From NCBI GenBank assembly GCA_017648525.1, contig JAGCIP010000196.1:1-5024 (forward strand): a stretch of 5,024 nucleotides of DNA, read 5' to 3'. Made by a program: the position numbers and the translations under genes. Of the stretch, positions 1 to 5,024 are shown in pieces (within the stretch, counting starts at the first letter, position 1; every line of letters begins with the position of its first letter). A model generated the notes under the pieces. It had not been told where the DNA came from and searched no databases. It saw nothing but the letters and a program-made list of their open reading frames with translations. Source of the DNA: Clostridia bacterium (lineage in GTDB: Bacteria; Bacillota; Clostridia; Christensenellales; Borkfalkiaceae).

Positions 1-789
1 GTGTCGGAAACGGTTGCGTTAATTTATTTAATTTTAATATATAAAAAACGAAAAAAGGCGTCTTTTAACCCCACCTTTGAACGTGCGAGCAACTTTTCAT
101 ATTATGTAAAAAACATAATAAAAACTACTTTTCCATTAACTATTATAGGGGTGGCAATTCCCTTATCGCAAGTTATAGATAGTTTTTTAACGGTCAATTT
201 AATAAGCGTTTACGACGCTAACGCTACCGCCCTTTACGGTTTGTTTTCGGGTGCGGTTATGACGGTTATCAATCTACCCGTATCAATATGTTATGGTATA
301 TCTGCGGTGGCTATACCCGCCGTGTCCTCTGCTAAAACTGAAAAGGAAAAGGCAGGCAAAATAAAAAGAAGTTTATTGTTAACGCTTGTAGCATCCTTGC
401 CGTGCGCTATTTTTTGTTTTTTCTTTGCTCCCTTTATAATAAATTTACTTTTTCGTTCATTAAGTGCGCAGGAAAAAATTACTGCAATAAACCTTTTAAG
501 ATTAACTTCGCCTTGTGTTGTACTTTTATCGTTGGTGCAAACGACAAACGGAATTTTAGTAGGCAAGGGCAAAACTTATTTTCCCGTGATTAGTTTAGGG
601 TTAGGCGTTGCGATAAAAACGGTTTTGACTTTGATTTTATTAAAAAACCCAAGAGTAAACGTTTACGGCAGTTCAATTGCGTTAATCGCTTGCTATTTTA
701 GCGCATGTTTGGTAAACTTAACCTTGATAATAAAAACGAGGGCGAAAAATGCAACTATGCGAACTTACAATCGGCAATACGCAAGTTAG
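1..789 (+). CDS. SpoVB/MurJ-like oligosaccharide flippase, C-terminal part (5' truncated by window edge)
   Basis: This is an integral membrane protein of the MOP/MATE superfamily, polysaccharide-biosynthesis branch, probably flipping a lipid-linked cell-wall or spore-cortex precursor across the membrane. The reading frame is open from base 1 and the GTG there need not be the start: only 262 residues are present, while the family usually has about 500-540. Seen: hydrophobic segments at about residues 2-14 (the end of a helix), 43-65, 76-105, 124-150, 165-182, 193-214 and 222-244. SpoVB-like landmarks are PLSQVIDSFL (54-63), ALYGLFSGA (77-85), NLPVS followed by AIPAVSSA (91-111), and QTTNGILVGKGKTYFPVI (180-197). 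The tail is basic (residues 245-259). The last 13 residues lie in DNA that also encodes the start of the next gene. Family assignment is firm. SpoVB rather than MurJ is an inference from the landmark motifs, and the exact substrate cannot be told. Confidence 0.85.
   Translation: MSETVALIYLILIYKKRKKASFNPTFERASNFSYYVKNIIKTTFPLTIIGVAIPLSQVIDSFLTVNLISVYDANATALYGLFSGAVMTVINLPVSICYGISAVAIPAVSSAKTEKEKAGKIKRSLLLTLVASLPCAIFCFFFAPFIINLLFRSLSAQEKITAINLLRLTSPCVVLLSLVQTTNGILVGKGKTYFPVISLGLGVAIKTVLTLILLKNPRVNVYGSSIALIACYFSACLVNLTLIIKTRAKNATMRTYNRQYAS
738..751 (+). promoter_or_regulatory. Ribosome binding site fixing the dusB start inside the upstream gene
   Basis: GAGGG at 738-742 lies 6 nt before the ATG at 749, all within the end of the flippase gene. 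An in-frame TAA at 731-733 rules out any earlier start. The next in-frame ATG (812) falls inside the FMN-binding motif. The 749 start is therefore forced, which makes the 41-nt overlap real unless there is a sequencing error. Confidence 0.65.
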
Positions 790-1687
790 GAATAATATTT
801 TCCTTGCCCCGATGGCGGGGTATACCGATTACGCTATAAGAAAACTTCAAATAGATATGGGTGCTGGCTTGACTTTTACCGAATTAGTAAGCGCAAAAGG
901 GCTTGTATTTGGTGGCAAAAACAACAACACGCTAATCTATTCGGGTGATAATAAAGATAAGACCGCAGTTCAATTATTCGGGGCTGACCCTTATTATATG
1001 CGCTCGGCGTGCGAAAGCGATTATCTGCGAGATTTTTCAATAATAGATATAAATATGGGGTGTCCCGTTCCAAAAGTATATAAAAACGGAGAAGGGAGCG
1101 CCTTACTAAAGGATATTAAGAAAGCCGAAAGCGTTGTAAAAGAATGCGTTAAGAGTGGCAAAACTATTACCGTCAAAATCCGCACGGGGTTAAAGTATGG
1201 CGACGATATTGCAAGTGAATACGCAAAGATGGCGGAAAATTCGGGCGCAAAACTTATAACCGTGCACGGGCGGGTTAGAGAAGCCTATTATTCAGGAGAG
1301 CCTGATTATAAAGCAATAGAAAAAGCAAAACACTCGGTTAAAATACCCGTTATCGCAAACGGCGGAATTTTTACCGAAAGCGACGCCGATAAAATGCTTG
1401 AGCAAACGGGTGCAGACGGAGTTATGATTGCAAGGGGTGCTATTGCAGACCCGTTCTTAATTGCCCGCCTAACGAATACCGAACATAAGCACGACTTAAA
1501 AAGTTATATTTTAGAGCATTTAACACTATCGTCTAAAATTTATACCGACCATACGGCAACGGTTGAGTTTAGAAAATTCGTGCCCTATTACTTTAAAGGA
1601 ATTTCGGGAGTAAAGGACCTTAAACTTGCATTGTGCAAGGCTAACGATTTGCAAGAATTAAGAGAACTCATAGAAAAAGGCGTGTAG
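749..1687 (+). CDS. dusB: tRNA-dihydrouridine synthase (DusB type)
   Basis: This is an FMN-dependent enzyme that reduces specific uridines in tRNA to dihydrouridine using NAD(P)H, in the cytoplasm. The 312 residues are close to the usual 310-330. The TIM-barrel domain shows, in order: LAPMAGYTDYAIRK (19-32, FMN phosphate/N-terminal motif), ELVSAKGL (45-52), QLFGADP (75-81), INMGCPVPKV (101-110) with the catalytic acid Cys105, VKIRTG (142-147) with Lys143 at the FMN, TVHGR (171-175) with His173, PVIANGGI (200-207), and GADGVMIARGAIADPFL (221-237). A helical C-terminal tRNA-binding domain follows (about 250-312), with the usual F-R-K...YY-KG pattern. Every expected catalytic and flavin-binding residue is present, so it should be active. 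It is translated in the +1 frame relative to the overlapping flippase gene. A 61-nt gap precedes the next gene. The assignment to DusB within the Dus family rests on the N-terminal motif and overall layout. Confidence 0.95.
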   Translation: MQLCELTIGNTQVRNNIFLAPMAGYTDYAIRKLQIDMGAGLTFTELVSAKGLVFGGKNNNTLIYSGDNKDKTAVQLFGADPYYMRSACESDYLRDFSIIDINMGCPVPKVYKNGEGSALLKDIKKAESVVKECVKSGKTITVKIRTGLKYGDDIASEYAKMAENSGAKLITVHGRVREAYYSGEPDYKAIEKAKHSVKIPVIANGGIFTESDADKMLEQTGADGVMIARGAIADPFLIARLTNTEHKHDLKSYILEHLTLSSKIYTDHTATVEFRKFVPYYFKGISGVKDLKLALCKANDLQELRELIEKGV

Positions 1688-1690
1688 AAG

Positions 1691-1720
1691 TTAACAAAAT
1701 AGATTTTCCCAAAATATTAT
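1691..1720 (+). promoter_or_regulatory. Possible internal sigma-A promoter ahead of the nitrilase-like gene
   Basis: TTAACA (1691-1696) and TATTAT (1715-1720) each match the consensus at 5 of 6 positions, with an 18-nt spacer, in the 61-nt gap after dusB. Transcription would start near 1727, leaving a leader of about 22 nt. The gap is very AT-rich, so a chance match is quite possible. No terminator lies between dusB and the next gene, so read-through from upstream is also expected. Confidence 0.35.
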
Positions 1721-1748
1721 GATATAGAAAAGGCGACGGGGGAAGTTT

Positions 1749-2429
1749 ATGAAAGTTTGCTTTGCTACGGAGAAAAGTTTAAACGAAGTTTGGCAAGAGA
1801 GCCTTGCAAAGTTAGGTAAACACGATTTATACGTGTTCGGGTTTAACGGGCTAGGCTTGGTTAGTTATAAAAAGGAATTAAACGGCGACACCGAATATTT
1901 TCAAGACGTTGCAAAACTTTCAAAGCAATTATCGTCGGTAATAATATGTGGGTGCGATACCGATACTTACGGCGTATTTCGTCACTCGGCAGTCGTAGCC
2001 GACCGTGGTAAAATTTTGGGCGTAAGCGATATGGCGCATTCTATTGACGATAGCGAATATGCATCAGGCGGGAGTTTTAGAGTTTACGATACTAGTGCGG
2101 GGAAAATAGGCGTAATTATAGCAGAAGACTTGTTTTTTCCTGAAACGGCACGGGTGCTAGCATTGTGTGATGCGGACTTTATAGTATGCCTATTTAAGAA
2201 ACTTGAAACGGCTATGCCACAAATAATGCTTAGAGCAGGTGCTTTTGCAAACGGAGTGGCAATGTCGTTATGTGCAAGCGGTTACGCTTGCGTTGCAGAT
2301 ATTCGAGGGGACATAACGGTTGCGAGAACAGCCGATATTATAGATGCACAAATTAAGATAGAAAAAGACTACCGATTAATAAGTTCAAGAAGGCGTGGGC
2401 TGTACAGGGACTTTAATTCGGGGTATTAA
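1749..2429 (+). CDS. Nitrilase-fold protein lacking the catalytic Glu-Lys-Cys triad (probable pseudoenzyme)
   Basis: The fold is that of the carbon-nitrogen hydrolase (nitrilase) superfamily, but the 226 residues are short against the usual 260-280. Seen: GGSFRVYDTSAGKIGVIIAEDLFFPETARVLAL in family order (107-139), then the RAGAFANGVAMSLCASGYA block (162-180), which corresponds to the RA.EN..Y....N region, and a final IDAQIKIEKDY...R segment (198-216). The nucleophile position in the usual IC.D..FPE motif is Ala125 (IIAEDLFFPE). The usual RK.H lysine position reads D94-M95-A96-H97. The first-strand PE motif reads G31-F32. All three catalytic residues therefore appear to be missing, while the structural frame is kept. 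The frame is intact and has a good ribosome binding site (GGGGGA, 5 nt before ATG); an in-frame TAG at 1725-1727 rules out a longer start. Gene trmL follows after 12 nt. A binding, scaffolding or regulatory role is inference. Activity with a changed active site is not excluded. Confidence 0.75.
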   Translation: MKVCFATEKSLNEVWQESLAKLGKHDLYVFGFNGLGLVSYKKELNGDTEYFQDVAKLSKQLSSVIICGCDTDTYGVFRHSAVVADRGKILGVSDMAHSIDDSEYASGGSFRVYDTSAGKIGVIIAEDLFFPETARVLALCDADFIVCLFKKLETAMPQIMLRAGAFANGVAMSLCASGYACVADIRGDITVARTADIIDAQIKIEKDYRLISSRRRGLYRDFNSGY

Positions 2430-2441
2430 AAGGAGATTGTT

Positions 2442-2933
2442 ATGGCATTTAACGTGGTTTTAGTTGAACCTGAAATTCCGCAAAACGCAGGGAATATAGC
2501 AAGAACATGCGCCGTTACGGGCAGTAAATTGCATTTAGTTCGTCCGCTTGGTTTTGAAGTTTCGGACAAGTACTTAAAAAGAGCGGGATTAGATTACTGG
2601 AATCTCGTGGAAATTTACTATTACGATAGTATAGAAGAAGTAATGGACAAATTCTATAACGGAAGTAATTTTTGGTTTTTTTCAACAAAATCTAAAAAAA
2701 TTCACTCTGATGCGCAATATAAAGACGGAGATTTTTTGGTTTTTGGAAAGGAAACCAAAGGGCTACCAGAAAGTTTATTAGAAAAACATTACGACGAGTG
2801 CGTTCGCTTGCCTATGCTTGGTGAAGTTCGTTCTCTCAACCTGTCAAACAGCGTATGTGTAGGCGTTTACGAAGGGTTAAGACAGTTGGGTTATCCTAAT
2901 TTTAAGACCGAAGGCGAAATACCTAATAAATAA
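2442..2933 (+). CDS. trmL: tRNA (cytidine/uridine-34-2'-O)-methyltransferase, TrmL/CspR type
   Basis: This SPOUT-class (SpoU family) enzyme uses S-adenosylmethionine to methylate the 2'-O of the wobble nucleotide 34 in certain leucine tRNAs. At 163 residues it is close to E. coli TrmL (157) and, like it, is a stand-alone trefoil-knot catalytic domain without a separate RNA-binding domain. Motif 1 is EIPQNAGNIART (11-22) with the conserved Asn15 and Arg21. The RAGLDYWN element is at 47-54. Motif 2 is FGKETKGLP (101-109), and motif 3 is LPM followed by RSLNLSNSVCV (123-140), which forms the knot and binds the cofactor. All signature residues are present. It has a strong ribosome binding site (AGGAG at 2431-2435, 6 nt before ATG) and starts 12 nt after the nitrilase-like gene, so the two are almost certainly cotranscribed. 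It is the last gene of the first operon, ending in the arm of the terminator region. The precise tRNA target is inferred from family. Confidence 0.95.
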   Translation: MAFNVVLVEPEIPQNAGNIARTCAVTGSKLHLVRPLGFEVSDKYLKRAGLDYWNLVEIYYYDSIEEVMDKFYNGSNFWFFSTKSKKIHSDAQYKDGDFLVFGKETKGLPESLLEKHYDECVRLPMLGEVRSLNLSNSVCVGVYEGLRQLGYPNFKTEGEIPNK

Positions 2934-2941
2934 AAATAAAG

Positions 2942-2968
2942 ACACCGCTAGCGGTGTTTTTTATTTTT
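2942..2968 (+). terminator. Intrinsic terminator after trmL
   Basis: ACACCGCTAGCGGTGT (2942-2957) is a perfect 16-nt palindrome, giving a 6-bp stem with a CTAG loop. It is followed at once by TTTTTTATTTTT-like sequence up to 2968. The A-rich stretch before it (2931-2940, containing the trmL stop) can lengthen the stem by pairing with the T-run. It ends the spoVB-like/dusB/nitrilase-like/trmL unit, 8 nt after the stop codon. Confidence 0.9.
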
Positions 2969-2982
2969 CGCATAAAAAATAT

Positions 2983-3012
2983 TTGACAAACGAGTAAGAT
3001 TTTAGTTATGAT
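2983..3012 (+). promoter_or_regulatory. Sigma-A promoter of the Na+/phosphate cotransporter gene
   Basis: TTGACA (2983-2988, perfect -35) is followed after 18 nt by TATGAT (3007-3012, 5 of 6 for -10). The predicted start is near G3019, giving a 72-nt AT-rich leader with no riboswitch-like structure that I can see. It begins 14 nt after the T-run of the preceding terminator, so the transporter is transcribed on its own. No clear tandem PhoP-box repeats are seen around it, so phosphate control is not supported by the sequence. Confidence 0.75.
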
Positions 3013-3090
3013 TATTATGGAATTATTTGAAAATAAATTAAAACACAAATTAAATTAATATAGAAAAATACTAGGAAGGTAAGTTTACTA

Positions 3091-4773
3091 ATGATTTGGA
3101 ACATTTTCTTTATGTTCGGTGGCGTTGCCGCAATGATGATAGGTATGAAAGTAATGGGTAGCGCATTAGAACAAGTTGCCGGAAAGGGTATGAAAAAGAT
3201 GCTCGGCAAAGTTACGTCTAATAGATTTGCGGGCGTAGGCATAGGCCTTGCGGTAACGAGTATTATACAAAGTTCAACGGCAACTACGGTCATGCTCGTT
3301 GGTTTTGTTAATATCGGGCTTATGACTTTGGTTCAAGCAACCAACGTTATTATGGGTGCTAATATAGGTACGACGGTAACTGCGCATATCGTTTCACTTT
3401 CGGGTGTCGGTCAAATAGATATAGGCGCAATCGCATCAATGATAGGTTGTGTCGGTATTTTAATGTCAATGCTACTTAAAAACGAAAAGGTTGTAAATGT
3501 TGGCAATATTTTAGCGGGATTAGGCTTGATTTTCGTAGGTCTTGAATTTATTTCAACTTATGCAAAATCAATAATGTTTTTCAAAGATAATGCGGGCAAA
3601 ACCTTGCCTTACGAGTGGGTAGAAACCATATTCCGTGGCGACCATTTCCCGTTGTTGCTTGTGTTGATAGGTATAGTTTTAACTGCGCTTGTTCACAGTT
3701 CGTCAACTATAACGAGTTTAATGGTAGTTCTTGCAAGTATCGGCGTATTGAGTTTTGAAAACGCTCTTTTCCTTGCGCTTGGTTCAAATATCGGTACTTG
3801 TATAACTTCAATAATGTCGTCTGCGGGCACACACGTTAACGCAAAGAGAACGGCAGTAGTTCACTTGTTATTTAATGTTTTCGGTTGCATAATATTCCTT
3901 GCACCGCTTTGGATTTTAAAGGCGCAAGTTGGTGCTATTTTCGCATCAATATCAGCCGACGTGGGTCAACAAATAGCAATATTCCACACCTTGTTTAACG
4001 TAGTTACGACCTTAATATTGTTGCCGTTTGCACAATTCGTTGTTAAACTGGCTTGCTTGATTGTGCCCGACAAGAAACTTCAAGAAGATAAACGCTTTAA
4101 CTTTGCTTTTATCGACGAAAGACTTTTAAGCACTCCGCCGGTTGCAGTTGGTAATACTAAAAACGAAATTATGCGTATGGGTACGTTTGCAAAAGCAAAC
4201 GTAAATCTTGCGATTGAAATGCTTATCGGTGAAGTAGATAACACCGAAACCATACGTTCAAACGAAGAAATCCTTAACTTCTATAACAAAGAAATCACGG
4301 GCTACCTTACTAATCTTTTAAGTAAGAGTTTAAGTGATGAAGACGATAAAAAGGTTGGTTCTTATTATCACGTCGTTTCCGATATGGAACGTATAGGCGA
4401 CTATGCGGAAAACATTATGGAATACGCACATAAACTTCGTGCAGAGGGGCTAACTTTCTCTGGCGACGCTAAAAAGGAATTGACCGAACTTCTTGAAACT
4501 TTCAATAGCCTTTACGAATGGTCTATATCAGCGTTTGACGAGAGAAGTTTATCAATGCTAAAAGAAGTTGAAAAACTTGAACAAATGATGGACGATTTAA
4601 GCGTTGCGTTAGAAAGTAAGCATATAGAAAGATTGAAATTCAATTTATGTACTGCGCAAGTTGGTTCGGTATATCTTCAAACGGTATCGCATCTTGAACG
4701 TATAGGCGACCATATTCGCAACGTTGCGCAAAGCATAAAGCATTATTGTTCAACGCCTAAAAGTGATGATTAA
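3091..4773 (+). CDS. Na+/phosphate cotransporter family protein with C-terminal PhoU-like domain (NptA type)
   Basis: This membrane protein has the NaPi-II (SLC34-like) fold and would import phosphate with Na+. At 560 residues it matches the bacterial two-domain form. The transport part (about 1-325) contains two inverted repeats. The first has IIQSSTATT (58-66) and GANIGTTVTAH (89-99); the second has LVHSSSTIT (200-208) and GSNIGTCITS (231-240). AKRTAVVHLLFN (251-262) and IAIFHTLFN (295-303) are further conserved helices. Residues about 355-552 form a PhoU-like helical domain with two metal-binding-type motifs, DMERIGDYAEN (431-441) and LERIGDHIRN (535-544). The second QSS motif reads HSS (His202), a change at a residue normally near the substrate. 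The ATG is the only start possible downstream of an in-frame TAG (3061-3063). Its AGGAAGG (3073-3079) lies 11 nt away, a rather long spacing. The gene stands alone between a promoter and a terminator. Phosphate as substrate is inferred from family; some relatives have unknown substrates or act mainly in sensing. Confidence 0.92.
   Translation: MIWNIFFMFGGVAAMMIGMKVMGSALEQVAGKGMKKMLGKVTSNRFAGVGIGLAVTSIIQSSTATTVMLVGFVNIGLMTLVQATNVIMGANIGTTVTAHIVSLSGVGQIDIGAIASMIGCVGILMSMLLKNEKVVNVGNILAGLGLIFVGLEFISTYAKSIMFFKDNAGKTLPYEWVETIFRGDHFPLLLVLIGIVLTALVHSSSTITSLMVVLASIGVLSFENALFLALGSNIGTCITSIMSSAGTHVNAKRTAVVHLLFNVFGCIIFLAPLWILKAQVGAIFASISADVGQQIAIFHTLFNVVTTLILLPFAQFVVKLACLIVPDKKLQEDKRFNFAFIDERLLSTPPVAVGNTKNEIMRMGTFAKANVNLAIEMLIGEVDNTETIRSNEEILNFYNKEITGYLTNLLSKSLSDEDDKKVGSYYHVVSDMERIGDYAENIMEYAHKLRAEGLTFSGDAKKELTELLETFNSLYEWSISAFDERSLSMLKEVEKLEQMMDDLSVALESKHIERLKFNLCTAQVGSVYLQTVSHLERIGDHIRNVAQSIKHYCSTPKSDD
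4387..4401 (+). repeat. First copy of a 15-nt identical repeat encoding ERIGD
   Basis: GAACGTATAGGCGAC is found here and again, identically, at 4696-4710. Each copy encodes E-R-I-G-D of one PhoU-like half-domain, so the repeat reflects internal duplication of the domain plus a shared codon choice. It is part of the coding sequence, not a separate element. Confidence 0.8.
4696..4710 (+). repeat. Second copy of the 15-nt ERIGD-encoding repeat
   Basis: Identical at all 15 bases to 4387-4401, and in the same reading frame. It lies in the second PhoU-like half-domain (residues 536-540 of the transporter). The sequence around the two copies differs, as expected for an old duplication with a conserved motif. 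Confidence 0.8.
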
Positions 4774-4793
4774 AATTTAATATAGTTATAGTT

Positions 4794-4832
4794 AAATCCG
4801 CCGTAAACGTTTGACAAACGGCGGATTTCTTT
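4794..4832 (+). terminator. Intrinsic terminator after the transporter gene
   Basis: AAATCCGCCGT (4794-4804) pairs perfectly over 11 bp with ACGGCGGATTT (4818-4828) across a 13-nt loop. The T-tract is short and interrupted (TTTCTTT, 4826-4832) and partly shared with the stem, so termination may be incomplete. The hairpin begins 20 nt after the stop codon. Its loop and 3' arm carry the -35 box and spacer of the next promoter. Confidence 0.85.
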
Positions 4833-4839
4833 ATATAAT
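4811..4839 (+). promoter_or_regulatory. Perfect-consensus sigma-A promoter of pgk
   Basis: TTGACA (4811-4816) and TATAAT (4834-4839) are both exact consensus hexamers with the optimal 17-nt spacer. The predicted start is about 4846, giving a leader of about 65 nt before pgk. This is as strong a housekeeping promoter as the sequence code allows, fitting a highly expressed glycolytic gene. The -35 box sits in the loop of the upstream terminator and the spacer runs through its 3' arm and T-tract. Confidence 0.9.
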
Positions 4840-4910
4840 GGTTAAGAAATTAAAAATAATGCGGTAGTTTTGGTTTAAAAAAGGGCCGACTGCTTAAAGG
4901 AGAAAAAGAT

Positions 4911-5024
4911 ATGAATAAAAAATCTATCAAAGACGTAGACGTTAAGGGTAAAAAATGTCTTGTCAGAGTGGACTTCAACGTTGCTATGACAGAGGTTAAG
5001 ATTACCGAGGAAACTCGTATTAAC
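4911..5024 (+). CDS. pgk: Phosphoglycerate kinase, N-terminal 38 residues (3' truncated by window edge)
   Basis: Phosphoglycerate kinase transfers a phosphate from 1,3-bisphosphoglycerate to ADP in glycolysis, in the cytoplasm. Only the first 38 of about 390-400 residues are in the window, but they match the family N-terminus: MNKKSIKDVDVKGK, then LVRVDFNV (17-24), then KITEETRI (30-37). Asp21, Asn23 and Arg36 correspond to 3-phosphoglycerate-binding residues in the family. The Pro that normally follows DFNV is Ala25 here, and the next loop (AMTEV) differs from the common P-L/M-x-x-G form. It has a strong ribosome binding site, AAAGGAG at 4896-4902, 8 nt before ATG. It is transcribed from its own promoter at 4811-4839 and likely starts a glycolytic operon that runs out of the window. 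Identity is firm; whether the rest of the gene is intact cannot be seen. Confidence 0.92.
   Translation, partial: MNKKSIKDVDVKGKKCLVRVDFNVAMTEVKITEETRIN

Noticed and set aside
291..572. Open frame of 93 codons on the - strand
   Set aside because: It lies wholly inside the flippase gene, which has clear family motifs. The translated product shows no recognisable domain, so it is a shadow frame.
402..593. Open frame of 63 codons on the + strand
   Set aside because: It is out of frame inside the conserved flippase coding sequence, has no convincing ribosome binding site and has no known motif.
876..1073. Open frame of 65 codons on the - strand
   Set aside because: It is antisense to the highly conserved catalytic region of dusB and has no protein signature.
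3019..3090. Possible riboswitch or attenuator in the transporter leader
   Set aside because: The 72-nt leader is almost all A and T, with no stable stem and no terminator-like hairpin before the start codon.
3015..3293. Open frame of 92 codons on the - strand, hydrophobic
   Set aside because: It is antisense to the first membrane helices of the transporter, and the hydrophobicity is the expected mirror of that region. It would also run back across the transporter leader and promoter.
4809..4819. Small inverted repeat GTTT-GAC-AAAC around the pgk -35 box as an operator
   Set aside because: The arms are only 4 bp and lie within the terminator loop. The same -35 context at 2982 lacks the left arm, so a shared operator is not supported.
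4861..4893. Hairpin in the pgk leader (GCGGT at 4861-4865 with ACTGC at 4889-4893)
   Set aside because: There are only five pairs, including a wobble, across a loop of more than 20 nt. It is too weak to call a regulatory structure.

Overview
The window reads as a compact, AT-rich piece of a Gram-positive, Clostridia-like (Firmicutes) chromosome. The reasons are a SpoVB-type flippase, strong AGGAGG-type ribosome binding sites, consensus sigma-A promoters (TTGACA/TATAAT type), short intergenic gaps and a strong preference for A/T-ending codons. The species cannot be named from the sequence. All six genes lie on the + strand, and no stretch of 300 bases lacks a gene.

Bases 1-2933 look like one operon. 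It holds the 3' part of a SpoVB/MurJ-like lipid-linked oligosaccharide flippase, a tRNA-dihydrouridine synthase (DusB type) whose start overlaps the flippase end by 41 nt, a short nitrilase-fold protein that appears to have lost all three catalytic residues, and a TrmL-type tRNA 2'-O-methyltransferase 12 nt further on. A perfect-palindrome intrinsic terminator closes this unit. Two of the four genes modify tRNA, so the dead nitrilase-like protein sits between two tRNA-modification enzymes.

Bases 2983-4832 form a separate single-gene unit: a sigma-A promoter, a 72-nt leader, a Na+/phosphate cotransporter-family protein (NptA type) with a C-terminal PhoU-like domain, and a second terminator. 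The last unit begins with a perfect-consensus promoter (TTGACA-N17-TATAAT) whose -35 box lies in the loop of that second terminator. It drives pgk (phosphoglycerate kinase), of which only the first 38 codons are in the window.

Most of the window is housekeeping sequence. I see no mobile element, CRISPR array, RNA gene or defence system. The points most worth a second look are the catalytically degenerate nitrilase in a tRNA-modification operon, the promoter nested in the terminator ahead of pgk, the 41-nt gene overlap, and two altered signature motifs (HSS for QSS in the transporter, and Ala for Pro in the Pgk N-terminal motif).
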